DNA from: Gammaproteobacteria bacterium | Lineage (GTDB): Bacteria > Pseudomonadota > Gammaproteobacteria > Enterobacterales > Alteromonadaceae | DNA length: 64,000 bases | Assembly (NCBI GenBank): GCA_018826295.1 | Contig: JAHJZX010000035.1 | Coordinates: 1 to 64,000, forward strand | Reading direction: 5' to 3' | Part shown: in pieces, positions 46,596 through 55,162 of the stretch | Layout of the letters: the number at the start of each line of letters is the position of its first letter | Numbering within the stretch: the first letter of the stretch is position 1 | The notes under the pieces: model-generated | Database searches by the model: none | Told to the model about the DNA's origin: nothing | Seen by the model: the letters and a program-made list of their open reading frames with translations, nothing else | Program-made: the position numbers and the translations under genes

Positions 46596-48425
46596 ATGTG
46601 TGGCATAGTTGGCGCAGTAGCGCAGCGTGATGTAGTAGATATTCTGGTAGAAGGCCTGCGTCGCCTCGAGTACCGCGGTTATGACTCAGCCGGTGTGGCC
46701 GTGGTTACCGAGGCGGGCAACCTTACCCGTTTGCGCCGTTTAGGCAAAGTAAAAGAACTCAGCGACGCGGTAGCAGCAAGCCCGGTTGTCGGCGGTACCG
46801 GTATTGCTCATACCCGTTGGGCCACCCATGGCGAGCCAAGCGAGCGCAACGCTCACCCGCATGTGTCCAGCAATATTACTGTGGTGCATAACGGCATTAT
46901 CGAAAACCACGCGCCATTGCGTGAGGCATTAAAAGCCAAAGGCTATGTGTTTACCTCGGACACCGATACCGAAGTTATCGCCCATTTAGTCGAAGAAGAG
47001 TTAAAAGCTGCCGGTTCACTGTTAGCGGCGGTGCAAGCCACGGTTAAGCAGTTACATGGCGCTTACGGTACGGTATTGCTGGATAAAACCGACAGCAGCC
47101 GCGTGGTAGTGGCCCGTTCAGGCAGCCCGCTGGTTATCGGTTTAGGTATTGGTGAAAACTTTATCGCCTCAGATCAACTGGCACTGCTGCCGGTAACGCG
47201 CCGTTTTATCTTCTTAGAAGAAGGCGACGTGGCCGAAATTACCCGCCACAGCGTGGCCATTTTCGATAAAGACGGCAAGCCGGTAGAGCGTGAAGTACAC
47301 GAATCGAATGTCAGCTACGACGCCGGCGACAAAGGCCAGTACCGCCACTTTATGCTAAAAGAAATCTACGAGCAGCCGCATGCCATTAACAACACGCTGG
47401 AGGGCCGCTTAAGTGCCGATTCCGTACTGGACGAAACCTTTGGTAACGGCGCGGCAGAGTTATTTAAACAAGTAAAACATGTGCAAATCGTCGCCTGTGG
47501 TACCAGCTATCACTCTGGTATGGTGGCACGCTACTGGTTAGAGTCGTTAGGCGGCATTTCCTGTAACGTCGAAATCGCCTCAGAATTCCGTTACCGCAAA
47601 TCCTTTGTGCAGCCAAACAGCCTGCTGGTCAGCATTTCGCAATCCGGCGAAACGGCCGACACCCTGGCCGCGCTGCGTCTGGCCAAAGATGCTGGTTACT
47701 TAGGCAGCTTAACCATCTGTAACGTGGCTGGCTCATCCCTGGTACGTGAGTCAGACCTCGCCTTTATGACCCGTGCCGGTGCTGAAATCGGTGTCGCCTC
47801 AACCAAAGCCTTTACTACGCAGTTGGTCGGCCTGGCCATGCTGACCATGGCGATTGGTAAGTACAACGGTTTAACCGCCACCCAGCAGCGCGAGCTGACC
47901 GATGCGTTAAAGAGCCTGCCGGCAAAACTGGAGCAAACCTTAAGCCTGGCGCCACAAATTGAAGCGTTGGCAGAAGAATTTGCCGATAAAAATCACGCCT
48001 TGTTCTTAGGCCGTGGCGATCAGTACCCCATCGCAATGGAAGGCGCATTAAAGCTAAAAGAAATCTCGTACATTCACGCTGAAGCCTATGCCGCAGGCGA
48101 GTTAAAGCACGGCCCGCTGGCACTGATTGACGCAGAAATGCCGATTATCGTGGTAGCGCCAAATAACGAGCTGTTAGAAAAACTGCAATCGAACGTCGAA
48201 GAAGTACGCGCCCGTGGCGGTATTCTGTACGTCTTTGCCGACACCGAGGCCCGCTTCCAGTCTGACGCCACCATGCGGGTAATTAACGTGCCACACGTCG
48301 CCGACATCCTGGCACCTATCGTCTACACCCTGCCACTGCAGCTGCTTAGCTACTACGTTGCTATTATCAAAGGCACCGACGTAGACCAGCCACGTAACTT
48401 GGCTAAGTCAGTGACGGTTGAGTAG
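46596..48425 (+). CDS. glmS: glutamine-fructose-6-phosphate aminotransferase (isomerizing)
   Basis: 609 residues. Cys2 after Met1 is the glutaminase nucleophile ([10 protein letters not shown]); [13 protein letters not shown] and [13 protein letters not shown] are typical of the N-terminal domain. Two SIS domains follow ([33 protein letters not shown]). The C-terminus [11 protein letters not shown] is the conserved end. It makes glucosamine-6-phosphate, the first committed step of UDP-GlcNAc synthesis. GGAGAGAG precedes the ATG. Confidence 0.99.
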   Translation: MCGIVGAVAQRDVVDILVEGLRRLEYRGYDSAGVAVVTEAGNLTRLRRLGKVKELSDAVAASPVVGGTGIAHTRWATHGEPSERNAHPHVSSNITVVHNGIIENHAPLREALKAKGYVFTSDTDTEVIAHLVEEELKAAGSLLAAVQATVKQLHGAYGTVLLDKTDSSRVVVARSGSPLVIGLGIGENFIASDQLALLPVTRRFIFLEEGDVAEITRHSVAIFDKDGKPVEREVHESNVSYDAGDKGQYRHFMLKEIYEQPHAINNTLEGRLSADSVLDETFGNGAAELFKQVKHVQIVACGTSYHSGMVARYWLESLGGISCNVEIASEFRYRKSFVQPNSLLVSISQSGETADTLAALRLAKDAGYLGSLTICNVAGSSLVRESDLAFMTRAGAEIGVASTKAFTTQLVGLAMLTMAIGKYNGLTATQQRELTDALKSLPAKLEQTLSLAPQIEALAEEFADKNHALFLGRGDQYPIAMEGALKLKEISYIHAEAYAAGELKHGPLALIDAEMPIIVVAPNNELLEKLQSNVEEVRARGGILYVFADTEARFQSDATMRVINVPHVADILAPIVYTLPLQLLSYYVAIIKGTDVDQPRNLAKSVTVE

Positions 48426-48450
48426 CTCCGAACTCTCAAGCATTTACTTT
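48384..48450 (+). other. attTn7 attachment site at the glmS 3' end
   Basis: The last codons of glmS from GACCAGCC to the stop (48384-48425) closely match the TnsD-binding sequence of E. coli attTn7. Insertion normally occurs about 25 bp after the stop, near 48450. No Tn7-type transposon end is visible here. The site may be empty or may have hosted an element whose cargo remains downstream. Confidence 0.7.
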
Positions 48451-48485
48451 GTGTGAGAGAGTAAGTTCTATACTTATATATGATT

Positions 48486-48517
48486 GAAAGGTCAGCACTT
48501 TTACTGGCCTTTCTCTT
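48486..48517 (+). terminator. probable terminator of glmS
   Basis: GAAAGGTCAG (48486-48495) pairs with CTGGCCTTTC (48504-48513), one G-U pair, 8-nt loop, followed by TCTT. It can also serve the convergent orphan gene. Confidence 0.65.
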
Positions 48518-48562
48518 GTGGTGTAATGCACGTTGCACTCAGGTCTTGAAAGGCAGCTTTGG

Positions 48563-49495
48563 TCAATTAAAAGACTTAGAGCTTGCTTGGTAAGAAGGTG
48601 CTATCGATATGAAGTTTGCTGGTTGAGGTATACGTAATTCAGAGAATAAACTTTTAGTTCTATCAATCACGAGTTTTGATATCGTTAAATCATCTTGTGC
48701 AATAACTATGTAATCTTTTGTCTGCTCAAAATTCGGTACTTTAATACTTTGAAGATTATTACTGATCAGGACTCGATCTATAGAGTCGATACTGTTATCG
48801 ATAGCACTTACCAATTCACTAACCTTTGGCTCTAAAAGCTCCTTATATATCGCGCGGGCGCACAGAGAAAAAGACCTCATTAAATCTATCCTACCTTTAT
48901 CGTCACATAGGGCATCTCTCATTGGGGACAGTATTTTTACCTTACCCGATCGAGCTGATTTTTTTAAAAATTTATCAAAGTTTATGAAGTAACCGAACGA
49001 AAATAGTCCGATCTCGCTGCCATCAAAGTTCGAAATTCCAGTATTTATCGTGAGATCTACGTTTGAGTGTACTATTGAGTTTCTCAATTCACATAAAAAT
49101 GCATAGTTACTAGTGGGGTCATCATATAGAGCAGATTTTTTTTCAATCGCCAACTTTTTCTCGTGAGTTGATCTAAGCATCCTCGATAAGTGCGATGGTA
49201 GCAACTCCGGAAGCTTCATAAAAGTAGCCAGATGCGAAATCACGGTGTGATCGGCTCGAGCAAAAACCTCGTTACTAACCATGTACTGATCATTATTATA
49301 TTGTTTAAAATCAATAGCATGATAAAAAACGTCGCGTTCAAGTGAATTTAAGTTTTTTATAAATACAGAGTAATGATGTAGGAAGCTAGACGTTGCCTTT
49401 ATTTGCTGATTGGAAAGTTTTAGATTATTGAATTCATTGTCGCTAATCTCAATACTTTTACGGGTAGCTGAATTTATAACTTGGATCTTGTGCAT
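48563..49495 (-). CDS. hypothetical protein with RNxxxH motif
   Basis: 310 residues, apparently soluble and mostly helical. The gene is much more AT-rich than glmS. An RNxxxH motif (ELRNSIVHSN, Arg138 to His143) resembles the active-site motif of HEPN-type RNases, although many inactive HEPN-like proteins have it too. I do not recognise the rest. It lies immediately downstream of the attTn7 site, a known hotspot for defence cargo. A stress or phage-defence role is possible but unproven. GATATCACATG surrounds the start and the ribosome-binding site is weak. Confidence 0.6.
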   Translation of the reverse strand: MHKIQVINSATRKSIEISDNEFNNLKLSNQQIKATSSFLHHYSVFIKNLNSLERDVFYHAIDFKQYNNDQYMVSNEVFARADHTVISHLATFMKLPELLPSHLSRMLRSTHEKKLAIEKKSALYDDPTSNYAFLCELRNSIVHSNVDLTINTGISNFDGSEIGLFSFGYFINFDKFLKKSARSGKVKILSPMRDALCDDKGRIDLMRSFSLCARAIYKELLEPKVSELVSAIDNSIDSIDRVLISNNLQSIKVPNFEQTKDYIVIAQDDLTISKLVIDRTKSLFSELRIPQPANFISIAPSYQASSKSFN

Positions 49496-49565
49496 GTGAT
49501 ATCCAAAAGCAATCGTTTGGAATCCAAAGTTAGCTTATTTTGCCGAAAAATATAAGTCCGTGTAC

Positions 49566-49736
49566 CTACTCAAAACTATCCAACAAATCAGCTTCGAACT
49601 GCAGTCCACCAAGTTTGTACTTTTCGCACAGCAGCCTGAACTTCTCACTGGCATAAAGCGCGGTGCAACCTTGCAACTTTGAACGAAATACACAGCGGTT
49701 ATTGTTGGCAATATCAATAATTGAGGTCAGGTAAAA
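49566..49736 (-). pseudogene. C-terminal remnant of an Imm43/DUF1629-like protein
   Basis: 57 codons are open from an upstream stop (49737-49739) to the TAG at 49566, with no start codon. The peptide includes CVFRSKLQGCTALYASEKF and LGGLQFEADLLDSFE. The pattern of a Ser-Glu-Lys helix followed by Leu-Gly-Gly-Leu-x-Phe resembles the end of DUF1629/Imm43 immunity-type proteins. Family assignment is from memory and weak; that it is a truncated gene is clearer. Confidence 0.4.
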
Positions 49737-49740
49737 TTAA

Positions 49741-49894
49741 TGCTAGCTCAACCTAATCAAAGCGCTTGTTTCGACACGTCCAGCCACATAATGACCAGTA
49801 CTGTTGCTGGCAGTGTGGCAATCGATTGATTGATAAAGCTTTATGGTAAAGCCGCGCCAGCGCCTGCTGGTGCTGTGTTGGCAGCGCCGATTCT
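49741..49894 (-). pseudogene. truncated paralogue of the DUF2269 gene (3' end only)
   Basis: These 154 bp align with 50087-50240, the 3' end of the intact DUF2269 gene. The encoded tail ATLPATVLVIMWLDVSKQAL matches ITLPATVLVIMWLAVSKQAL of the intact protein. The rest of the gene is missing, replaced by AT-rich DNA at 49895-50097. Many differences are synonymous or conservative, so the copy was probably functional before truncation. Confidence 0.75.
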
Positions 49895-50097
49895 AGGCTT
49901 TTTTGTCTGATTTTCGTTCAATTTTTTGCAGTGTTCATTTTTTATGAACAATTAAGATAAATGAACGCCTAATCAAAACGTCGAAACCTAACTAAGTATT
50001 TTTACAACGTATATGTTGTAAATGATAAATACATCAAATATGTTGTAAAGCATACTTGTGGACCGAATATAGGGTCGTAAAATTGGTTACTCCAACC
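49895..50097. other. AT-rich spacer with direct repeats
   Basis: About 200 bp of AT-rich DNA between the truncated copy and the intact DUF2269 gene. ATGTTGTAAA occurs twice (around 50013 and 50040), and ACAACGTATATGTTGT near 50006 is close to palindromic. These could be remnants of an operator or of the element that disrupted the duplicate. No gene is seen. Confidence 0.35.
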
Positions 50098-50583
50098 TCA
50101 CCAAAGCGCTTGCTTCGACACGGCCAGCCACATAATTACCAACACGGTGGCTGGTAGGGTAATAAGCGCCAGATTGGTAAAGCTTTTATGGTAAAACTGC
50201 ACCAGTACCTGCTGGCGCGCTGTTAAGGTGTTACCTGCACTGCGCGCTGCGATTAGCCGGTTTACCTTCCAATTACCCAGCCAGATATCGACAATTTCCA
50301 GCGGTACTATGATTAACAGCACCAGCCAGAGCTTTTGCTGCAACCATGGCATGCTGATAAAGCCAAACATAAAGGCCATAGTAGCGCCGCTTAGCAGCAG
50401 GGTGACTAAAGCGATATGTTCCAGTGTTAAGGTCCAGAAAAACACCCGGTACACGTTGGCGGTGGCGGGCGATAGCTCGCCTTCTTGCTGCTGCATATAA
50501 CGCAGTACCAGCCAGGAGCCGAGCGCCGGGCCTAACCACATTACCAGCGAGCCAAGATGAATAACCTTAAGTGCGGCGTACAT
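50098..50583 (-). CDS. DUF2269-type integral membrane protein
   Basis: 161 residues with four membrane helices; the N-terminus KVIHLGSLVMWLGPALGSWL is typical of DUF2269. Function is unknown. It overlaps the end of the upstream gene by 17 bp, so the two are likely expressed together. A decayed copy of its 3' end lies 350 bp downstream. Confidence 0.75.
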   Translation of the reverse strand: MYAALKVIHLGSLVMWLGPALGSWLVLRYMQQQEGELSPATANVYRVFFWTLTLEHIALVTLLLSGATMAFMFGFISMPWLQQKLWLVLLIIVPLEIVDIWLGNWKVNRLIAARSAGNTLTARQQVLVQFYHKSFTNLALITLPATVLVIMWLAVSKQALW

Positions 50584-51217
50584 ATTTTGTACCCCACAAT
50601 TTCCAGGCTATTAGCACAAACCAGCCGGTACTTAACACCATACTGGCAGCGGTAAAATATTCCGCCAGTTTTAGCTGCTGCAGCGCAATAGCGACCGATA
50701 ACCCCAAACCGAGCAGCCAGGCGGCAAGGCCAGGATATAACCACAGTTTTAATGCCGGCTGTTGCTTTAACAGCGCCAGCGTCAGCAGCATACCGCCGAT
50801 ATTGTATAAGCCGTTGCCCAAAAAGCCGGTAAGGTGCATGGCAAGTAAATCGATAAACTGCAGCAAGGCCAGTTGTTCAACAGCGATATGCGGCATGACA
50901 AAGGCATACAGGGTTTCGGCCATCAGATCGGGTGCCATACCCAGTGCTACCAACAACACACCATACTGGCGGGCAACGCCCGGTTGCAGTTCGGTGGACA
51001 GCATCACCGCAAACGCCAGTAAACTCAAGGCTGCGGCCATCCAGCTTAGCCAACCCAGCTGCCATAGCATCAGGTTGTTATTGATGTAATTAAGCCTTGT
51101 AGTAAGGTCATCACCTACCGGTAAGCCTGGTCGCATCGGGCCGTTCATCATCAGGCAGGCGATAAATATCAGCAGTGCAATTAAAAGCGTGGCGTAAAAG
51201 TAATGTGGTTTAGTCAT
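50567..51217 (-). CDS. hypothetical multi-pass membrane protein
   Basis: 216 residues with about six membrane helices (first FYATLLIALLIFIACLMM). No catalytic motif is visible. It overlaps the DUF2269 gene by 17 bp, suggesting a functional pair. I do not recognise the family. Confidence 0.7.
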   Translation of the reverse strand: MTKPHYFYATLLIALLIFIACLMMNGPMRPGLPVGDDLTTRLNYINNNLMLWQLGWLSWMAAALSLLAFAVMLSTELQPGVARQYGVLLVALGMAPDLMAETLYAFVMPHIAVEQLALLQFIDLLAMHLTGFLGNGLYNIGGMLLTLALLKQQPALKLWLYPGLAAWLLGLGLSVAIALQQLKLAEYFTAASMVLSTGWFVLIAWKLWGTKYVRRT

Positions 51218-51392
51218 AACGGGCAGTCTATAGCAACAAGGTGGCTATCTTAACGTTTAGTGCGCGCTAGGAAAACGCTTAATGCTGCAGGCACAGCTTG
51301 CATGGTGATTAATAAAATCATTTCAGCTTTTAAACCTTTTGCCCCTTAACCGCGACAAACCTGGTTGTGTTGTTACTTACTAAGGAACGGTT

Positions 51393-52154
51393 ATGCGATT
51401 GTTCACTGTGCTATTGTGTTTACTCTGTGTTTGGTGTGCTGTTCCTGCCGCTGCGGCGCAGCCGGTTAAAAAGGTGCTGATTGTAGCGTCGAACAAGCTT
51501 GATATGGGCGATGCTGAAAAGCATGAAGCGCGTAACGACTTGTTTGAGTTTGCCCCGCCGTACCATTTATTTTTAAGTCATGGCTATGAGGTTGATTTTG
51601 TCTCACCGCAGGGCGGCGAGGTACCCTTTATGCGTGAACCTTTGGGCATTGCCAGCTATACCATCAAGTATGAAAACTTTCAGCAAAAAGCCAGTAATTC
51701 ACTGACACCCGCACAGGTGGAGCCAGAGCAGTATTGGGCCGTTTTTAGCGGTGGTGGCTATGGCGTGATGTTTGATGTGGCTCAGAATGTTGAGATCCAG
51801 GCCATTATCGCCAAAGTGTACGAAGCTGGTGGTATTGTCGGTGTGGGCGGTCACGGTGCGGCCAGTATCGCCAATGTAAAGCTGTCGGGTGGCGACTATT
51901 TAGTGAAAGGTAAAAAGGTAGCGGGTTTTCCTGATTCAACCGAACTGGAGAAGCCCTGGGCGAAACATGGCACCTTGCTGCCGTTTTTAATTGAAAGCCG
52001 CCTGCGGAAAAATGGCGCTTTGGCACAAAACAAAGATACGCTGGCCGATAAACACGATGTGGTGATTGATCAGCGTATCGTATCGACGATGTTTTTGCCG
52101 TCAGCTGCACTGGTCGCAAAAGAAATGATTTTGCTGCAGCAGCAAAACAAGTAG
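51393..52154 (+). CDS. secreted DJ-1/PfpI-like protein lacking the nucleophile cysteine
   Basis: 253 residues with a signal peptide (cleavage near AAAAQ, residue 23). The DJ-1/PfpI fold is recognisable: KKVLIVASNK at the first strand, FEFAPPYHLFLSHGYEVDFVS, and a nucleophile elbow. In active members the elbow reads A-x-C-H-G; here it is GVGGHGAAS, so the Cys is replaced by Gly153 before His154. Hydrolase or glyoxalase chemistry by the usual route is therefore unlikely, and a binding or structural role is possible. GGAACGGTT precedes the ATG. Confidence 0.85.
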   Translation: MRLFTVLLCLLCVWCAVPAAAAQPVKKVLIVASNKLDMGDAEKHEARNDLFEFAPPYHLFLSHGYEVDFVSPQGGEVPFMREPLGIASYTIKYENFQQKASNSLTPAQVEPEQYWAVFSGGGYGVMFDVAQNVEIQAIIAKVYEAGGIVGVGGHGAASIANVKLSGGDYLVKGKKVAGFPDSTELEKPWAKHGTLLPFLIESRLRKNGALAQNKDTLADKHDVVIDQRIVSTMFLPSAALVAKEMILLQQQNK

Positions 52155-52195
52155 CAGTTAACGCCCATCACATGCAACAGCGCCTGCAGGCGCTG

Positions 52196-52537
52196 TTAGT
52201 CATCTCTGGTCAGCACTTCCAGCAGTTCAATTTCAAAAATCAGATTGCTGTTTGGAGGGATCATAGTGCCAATCTGGCGTTCGCCATAGGCCAGTTCGGC
52301 TGGTACCCAGAGCTTGCGTTTGCCGCCGGTTTTCATGCCTTTTAGGCCTAAAATCCAGCCCTGAATCACGCGGTTATTACTGAGCACAATTTGAAATGGC
52401 TCGCCGCGCTTGTAGGAAGAGTCAAACTCGGTGCCATCTTCTAACCAGCCGCGGTAATGGGCAGTAATCAGTGCGCCACGCTCGGCAGCTTTGCCGGTGC
52501 CTTCGATAAGATCTTTAATTTTTACTTCAGCAGTCAT
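52196..52537 (-). CDS. FKBP-type peptidyl-prolyl cis-trans isomerase
   Basis: 113 residues, a single FKBP domain without a signal peptide, so cytoplasmic. ITAHYRGWLEDGTEFDSSYK (24-43) and VIQGWILGLKGMKTGGKRKL (57-76) are the standard motifs, and IPPNSNLIFEIELLEV ends the domain. It catalyses proline isomerisation in folding proteins. A fragment of a related 3' end is found at 54163. Confidence 0.95.
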   Translation of the reverse strand: MTAEVKIKDLIEGTGKAAERGALITAHYRGWLEDGTEFDSSYKRGEPFQIVLSNNRVIQGWILGLKGMKTGGKRKLWVPAELAYGERQIGTMIPPNSNLIFEIELLEVLTRDD

Positions 52538-52627
52538 AATGCTTACGGCGTTTGTTTATTTTGCCGCAGTATAACGTCTAGGTAGGGCGATTTGTTAGTA
52601 AAAAAGCCGGGAAAAAGGACGGTAATA

Positions 52628-52813
52628 TCAGTGTGCTGTGGCAGAAACAACAAGGGCGTAATCTTTTGAATTACGCCCTTTGCGGTTGTATGAGCCTTTG
52701 CCTTTCTTCGCCTTTACCACTCTGGTTTGAAACAACTTGCTGGTGACTAAGGCCTTTATCGCATTATCGCGGATCTCGCCGCGGCCATGCTCGGCTACTG
52801 CCGGTTTACTCAT
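52628..52813 (-). CDS. arfA: alternative ribosome-rescue factor ArfA
   Basis: 61 residues from the ATG at 52813, which follows AGGAG; a longer frame to 52855 lacks such a site. RGEIRDNAIKALVTSKLF and KKGKGSYNRKGRN are the ArfA hallmarks; the basic tail binds the empty mRNA channel and recruits RF2 to release stalled ribosomes. The coding sequence carries the hairpin at 52652-52680 that in E. coli yields a truncated, tmRNA-targeted message, so ArfA is made stably only when trans-translation fails. Confidence 0.93.
   Translation of the reverse strand: MSKPAVAEHGRGEIRDNAIKALVTSKLFQTRVVKAKKGKGSYNRKGRNSKDYALVVSATAH
52652..52680 (-). promoter_or_regulatory. hairpin inside arfA (non-stop message generator)
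   Basis: AAGGGCGTAAT and ATTACGCCCTT (52652-52662 with 52670-52680) form a perfect 11-bp stem with a 7-nt loop within the last third of arfA, after the essential KGKGSYNRKG codons. In E. coli the equivalent stem is cut by RNase III or terminates transcription, producing mRNA without a stop codon. Confidence 0.8.
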
Positions 52814-53096
52814 CGTGCTACTCCTGTTGAAAAAACGCGCAAAGTGTAACTGCACGGTTAGGTTAGTGCAAGTGCATTAAGTTCCATTAAAGTTAACAGG
52901 TTAGCTACCTTTATAGCTGGCTTCTAATTCCAGTCGTTGTGGTTTACGCGCAGCGCCCCAGCGATAGCCGCCTGGGGCTGCTATCTGGCCATGGCGCCGG
53001 CTGTAATATCTGCAGCCTTTGTTTGGTATTTGATAACACCTGCATAGGTATAGGCGTGCCTTAGTGTTGTAAATAAGTTAACTTGGACCGTCATTA

Positions 53097-53675
53097 TTAT
53101 AAACGTTGCGCCAATTGCCCGGCTTGCTTAAGCCAGCGTTGGCGCTGCACGGCTGTGGAGCTAATTACCGGCCCCAGCATCAGGCTCTTCAGCGGTTTAA
53201 TACCGCAAAAGGCTAAAGTGGTGCGGCTGATTTGTTGCAAACCCGGTGCGCGGTATATCCAGCGAAAGTACCAGGGAGGGGTGTCCATGGTCAGCAGCAA
53301 ATGCGCAGTTTTGCCAACCAATAACGGCTGCGGATACTTTTCACCTTGCTGATATTTAAAGGCAAAGCCAGGCAGTAACACCCTATCGAGAAAGCCTTTC
53401 AGCAATGCCGGTACGCTGCCCCACCAAATGGGATACACCAGGCTAATATGCTCTGCCCACAGCAGATCAGCCTGCGCCGCCTGTAAATCCGGTTCCAGCG
53501 CCGTCGTTTTAGCATAGCCAGAAAACACCGGGTTAAAATTCAGCTTGTCCAGTTGCAGCCATCTTACATTATGGCCTGCCGCCGTTGCGGCATCAGCATA
53601 GGCAGCTGCTAACCCCAGGCCCAGCCGTTCGGCGTCACTGTGCACACTGATAACTAATACCTTTTTACTGCTCAT
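53097..53675 (-). CDS. flavodoxin-fold NAD(P)H quinone oxidoreductase
   Basis: 192 residues of the NQO/KefF/MdaB-like group. The N-terminal strand KVLVISVHSDAERLG, the active-site loop VYPIWWGSVPALLKGFLDRVL (about 81-101) and GKTAHLLLTMDTP are typical. It should reduce quinones or similar electrophiles by two electrons with FMN or FAD. It follows a MerR regulator gene on the same strand by 69 bp, suggesting that it is induced by an electrophile. Confidence 0.9.
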   Translation of the reverse strand: MSSKKVLVISVHSDAERLGLGLAAAYADAATAAGHNVRWLQLDKLNFNPVFSGYAKTTALEPDLQAAQADLLWAEHISLVYPIWWGSVPALLKGFLDRVLLPGFAFKYQQGEKYPQPLLVGKTAHLLLTMDTPPWYFRWIYRAPGLQQISRTTLAFCGIKPLKSLMLGPVISSTAVQRQRWLKQAGQLAQRL

Positions 53676-53744
53676 GTTGCTGCTCCGTTAGGCTAAGTTG
53701 TACCTGTCCGAAGTGCAGCATACAGTCTGCCCTTTAGGGCAGAG

Positions 53745-54125
53745 TCAAGCGCAGGCTGTTAGCGGTGGCTGTGGCACCAGGCTGGCGCACTGCATTATGT
53801 CCTGCATAGCCAGTTGCAGTTGCTGCTCTAACTGCTGCAGGCGCGTAATTTCCATCTGCACTGCTGTCTGTTTGTTTGCCAGATGCTGCAATAACGCCGG
53901 CCAATTGGGGGCTGTGGCATCCGGGCCTAACACCTGGTTTAATTCGGCCAGACGAAACCCCAACTGCTGTGCCTGACGGATGAGTATAATTTGGTTTAGC
54001 TGGCTGGCACTGTAATAGCGATACACGCCTTTACGCTCTACCTTACCCAGTAAGCCTAAGGCCTCATATAATCGCACCGCTTTTGCCGACGCGCCGGTTT
54101 GTTGTGTTACTACGCCAATATACAA
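53745..54125 (-). CDS. MerR-family transcriptional regulator
   Basis: 126 residues, TTG start with AGGAC 6 bp upstream. The winged HTH reads IGVVTQQTGASAKAVRLYEALGL (3-25) and RYYSASQLNQIILIRQAQQLGF follows. A dimerisation coiled coil ends the protein (LQQLEQQLQLAMQDIM). A single Cys in the C-terminal tail region plus others near the end do not form a clear metal site. It probably controls the quinone reductase gene downstream. Confidence 0.88.
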   Translation of the reverse strand: MYIGVVTQQTGASAKAVRLYEALGLLGKVERKGVYRYYSASQLNQIILIRQAQQLGFRLAELNQVLGPDATAPNWPALLQHLANKQTAVQMEITRLQQLEQQLQLAMQDIMQCASLVPQPPLTACA

Positions 54126-54162
54126 TTGCTGTCCTTATTCTGTGGTATGCCGCTGCGCGGTA

Positions 54163-54216
54163 TTAATTATCCCGCGTGAGTACTTCCAACAGCTCAATTT
54201 TAATCAGTTGATTACT
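54163..54216 (-). pseudogene. fragment of an FKBP-type isomerase gene (3' end)
   Basis: About 17 codons ending in TAA encode SNQLIKIELLEVLTRDN, nearly the same as the C-terminus of the intact FKBP (SNLIFEIELLEVLTRDD). No upstream part of the gene remains. It overlaps the last codons and stop of the solute-binding-like gene, so that gene's 3' end may have been formed by a rearrangement here. Confidence 0.65.
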
Positions 54217-55126
54217 CGTGCTGTGGCACCTTGTTATTGGGTAGCTCATACCACAACTCTTGCCGTTGCAAGGGTACATCGGCGGGTAGCAACGGATTTT
54301 GCAGGTTAAACACGCGGCGCTGCTTAACATTAAGTTGCTGCAATAAGCCGCCGTAGTAGCGTTCAAACTGTTGGCTTAGTGAGCCATCGTTTTGGGCTTG
54401 CTCCAGCCCGCATAATAAAGCTTCGGCCAGCCCGGAGTTGTCTTTGGCGACGTAATAATAGGTTGCTGTCGGGTAATACAGCAGGATGTGCGGGTCAATC
54501 TGCAAATTAAGCTCTGCATGTTCGGCCTGGTTTTGCAGCACTTCCAACACCGAACGCGGGAAATAATCAAGGCGGCCCAGCGCCAGCATCTTGTACAAAC
54601 CCTCTACGTCGCTGACCGGTTCAACATTAAAGCGGTTGGCCTGTAAAATGGCGGTGTCGCTCCAGCTGATATATTGGCCGACTCTGAGTTTCGCCAAGGC
54701 TGCGACACTATGGATCTGTGACAGTTTGCTTTTATCACTAACCAGCGCAATTCGAAGGCCCATTAAGCCGCGCAAAATCGGAAAAGGCACCGCCTGATAG
54801 TGTTCCAGCCGTTCGGCGCTGGCACTGCCGTACATAATATCAATGCCTGCTTTGGCATTCATCAGATCAAAGGCGCGCTTTTTTGGTAAATCCAAGCCAG
54901 ATGCCTGCAATTGATATTGTGCTGCGCAGGGGTAGCTAAGAGCCAGTTGCAACAGTTCAACATAGTAATCCTGCCTTGGATGGCCAGGATAATAAACCGG
55001 TGTAGTGGCCTGAGGCTCTGTCGCAGCTGCCGTTTTCAGCACAGCAACGGCCAGCAATAGCAGGCAAATCAGCAGCTGTTGAATTAATGGGGTTCGCAGT
55101 GGCACAAGCTCATACAAATTATCCAT
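54212..55126 (-). CDS. periplasmic solute-binding-like protein (SBP_bac_3 type)
   Basis: 304 residues. A hydrophobic segment at 13-32 (PLIQQLLICLLLLAVAVLKT) is a signal peptide or anchor. The rest resembles amino acid-type binding proteins: PFPILRGLMGLRIALVSDKS, LAKLRVGQYISWSDTAILQ and YYVAKDNSGLAEALLCGLEQA. No matching transporter genes are adjacent, so a sensory or orphan binding role is likely. The 3' end abuts an FKBP gene fragment. Confidence 0.75.
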   Translation of the reverse strand: MDNLYELVPLRTPLIQQLLICLLLLAVAVLKTAAATEPQATTPVYYPGHPRQDYYVELLQLALSYPCAAQYQLQASGLDLPKKRAFDLMNAKAGIDIMYGSASAERLEHYQAVPFPILRGLMGLRIALVSDKSKLSQIHSVAALAKLRVGQYISWSDTAILQANRFNVEPVSDVEGLYKMLALGRLDYFPRSVLEVLQNQAEHAELNLQIDPHILLYYPTATYYYVAKDNSGLAEALLCGLEQAQNDGSLSQQFERYYGGLLQQLNVKQRRVFNLQNPLLPADVPLQRQELWYELPNNKVPQHE

Positions 55127-55162
55127 CAGGCTGTTTAGTATGCACCATTTGCGGCATAGGCG

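Noticed and set aside
48450-48562. Tn7 transposon end downstream of glmS
   Set aside because: No TGTGGGCGGACAA-type end or tns gene is visible; only the target site is conserved.
50570-51090. 172-codon open frame on the plus strand opposite two membrane proteins
   Set aside because: It is antisense to the two overlapping membrane protein genes, which have coherent hydrophobic profiles and ribosome-binding sequences.
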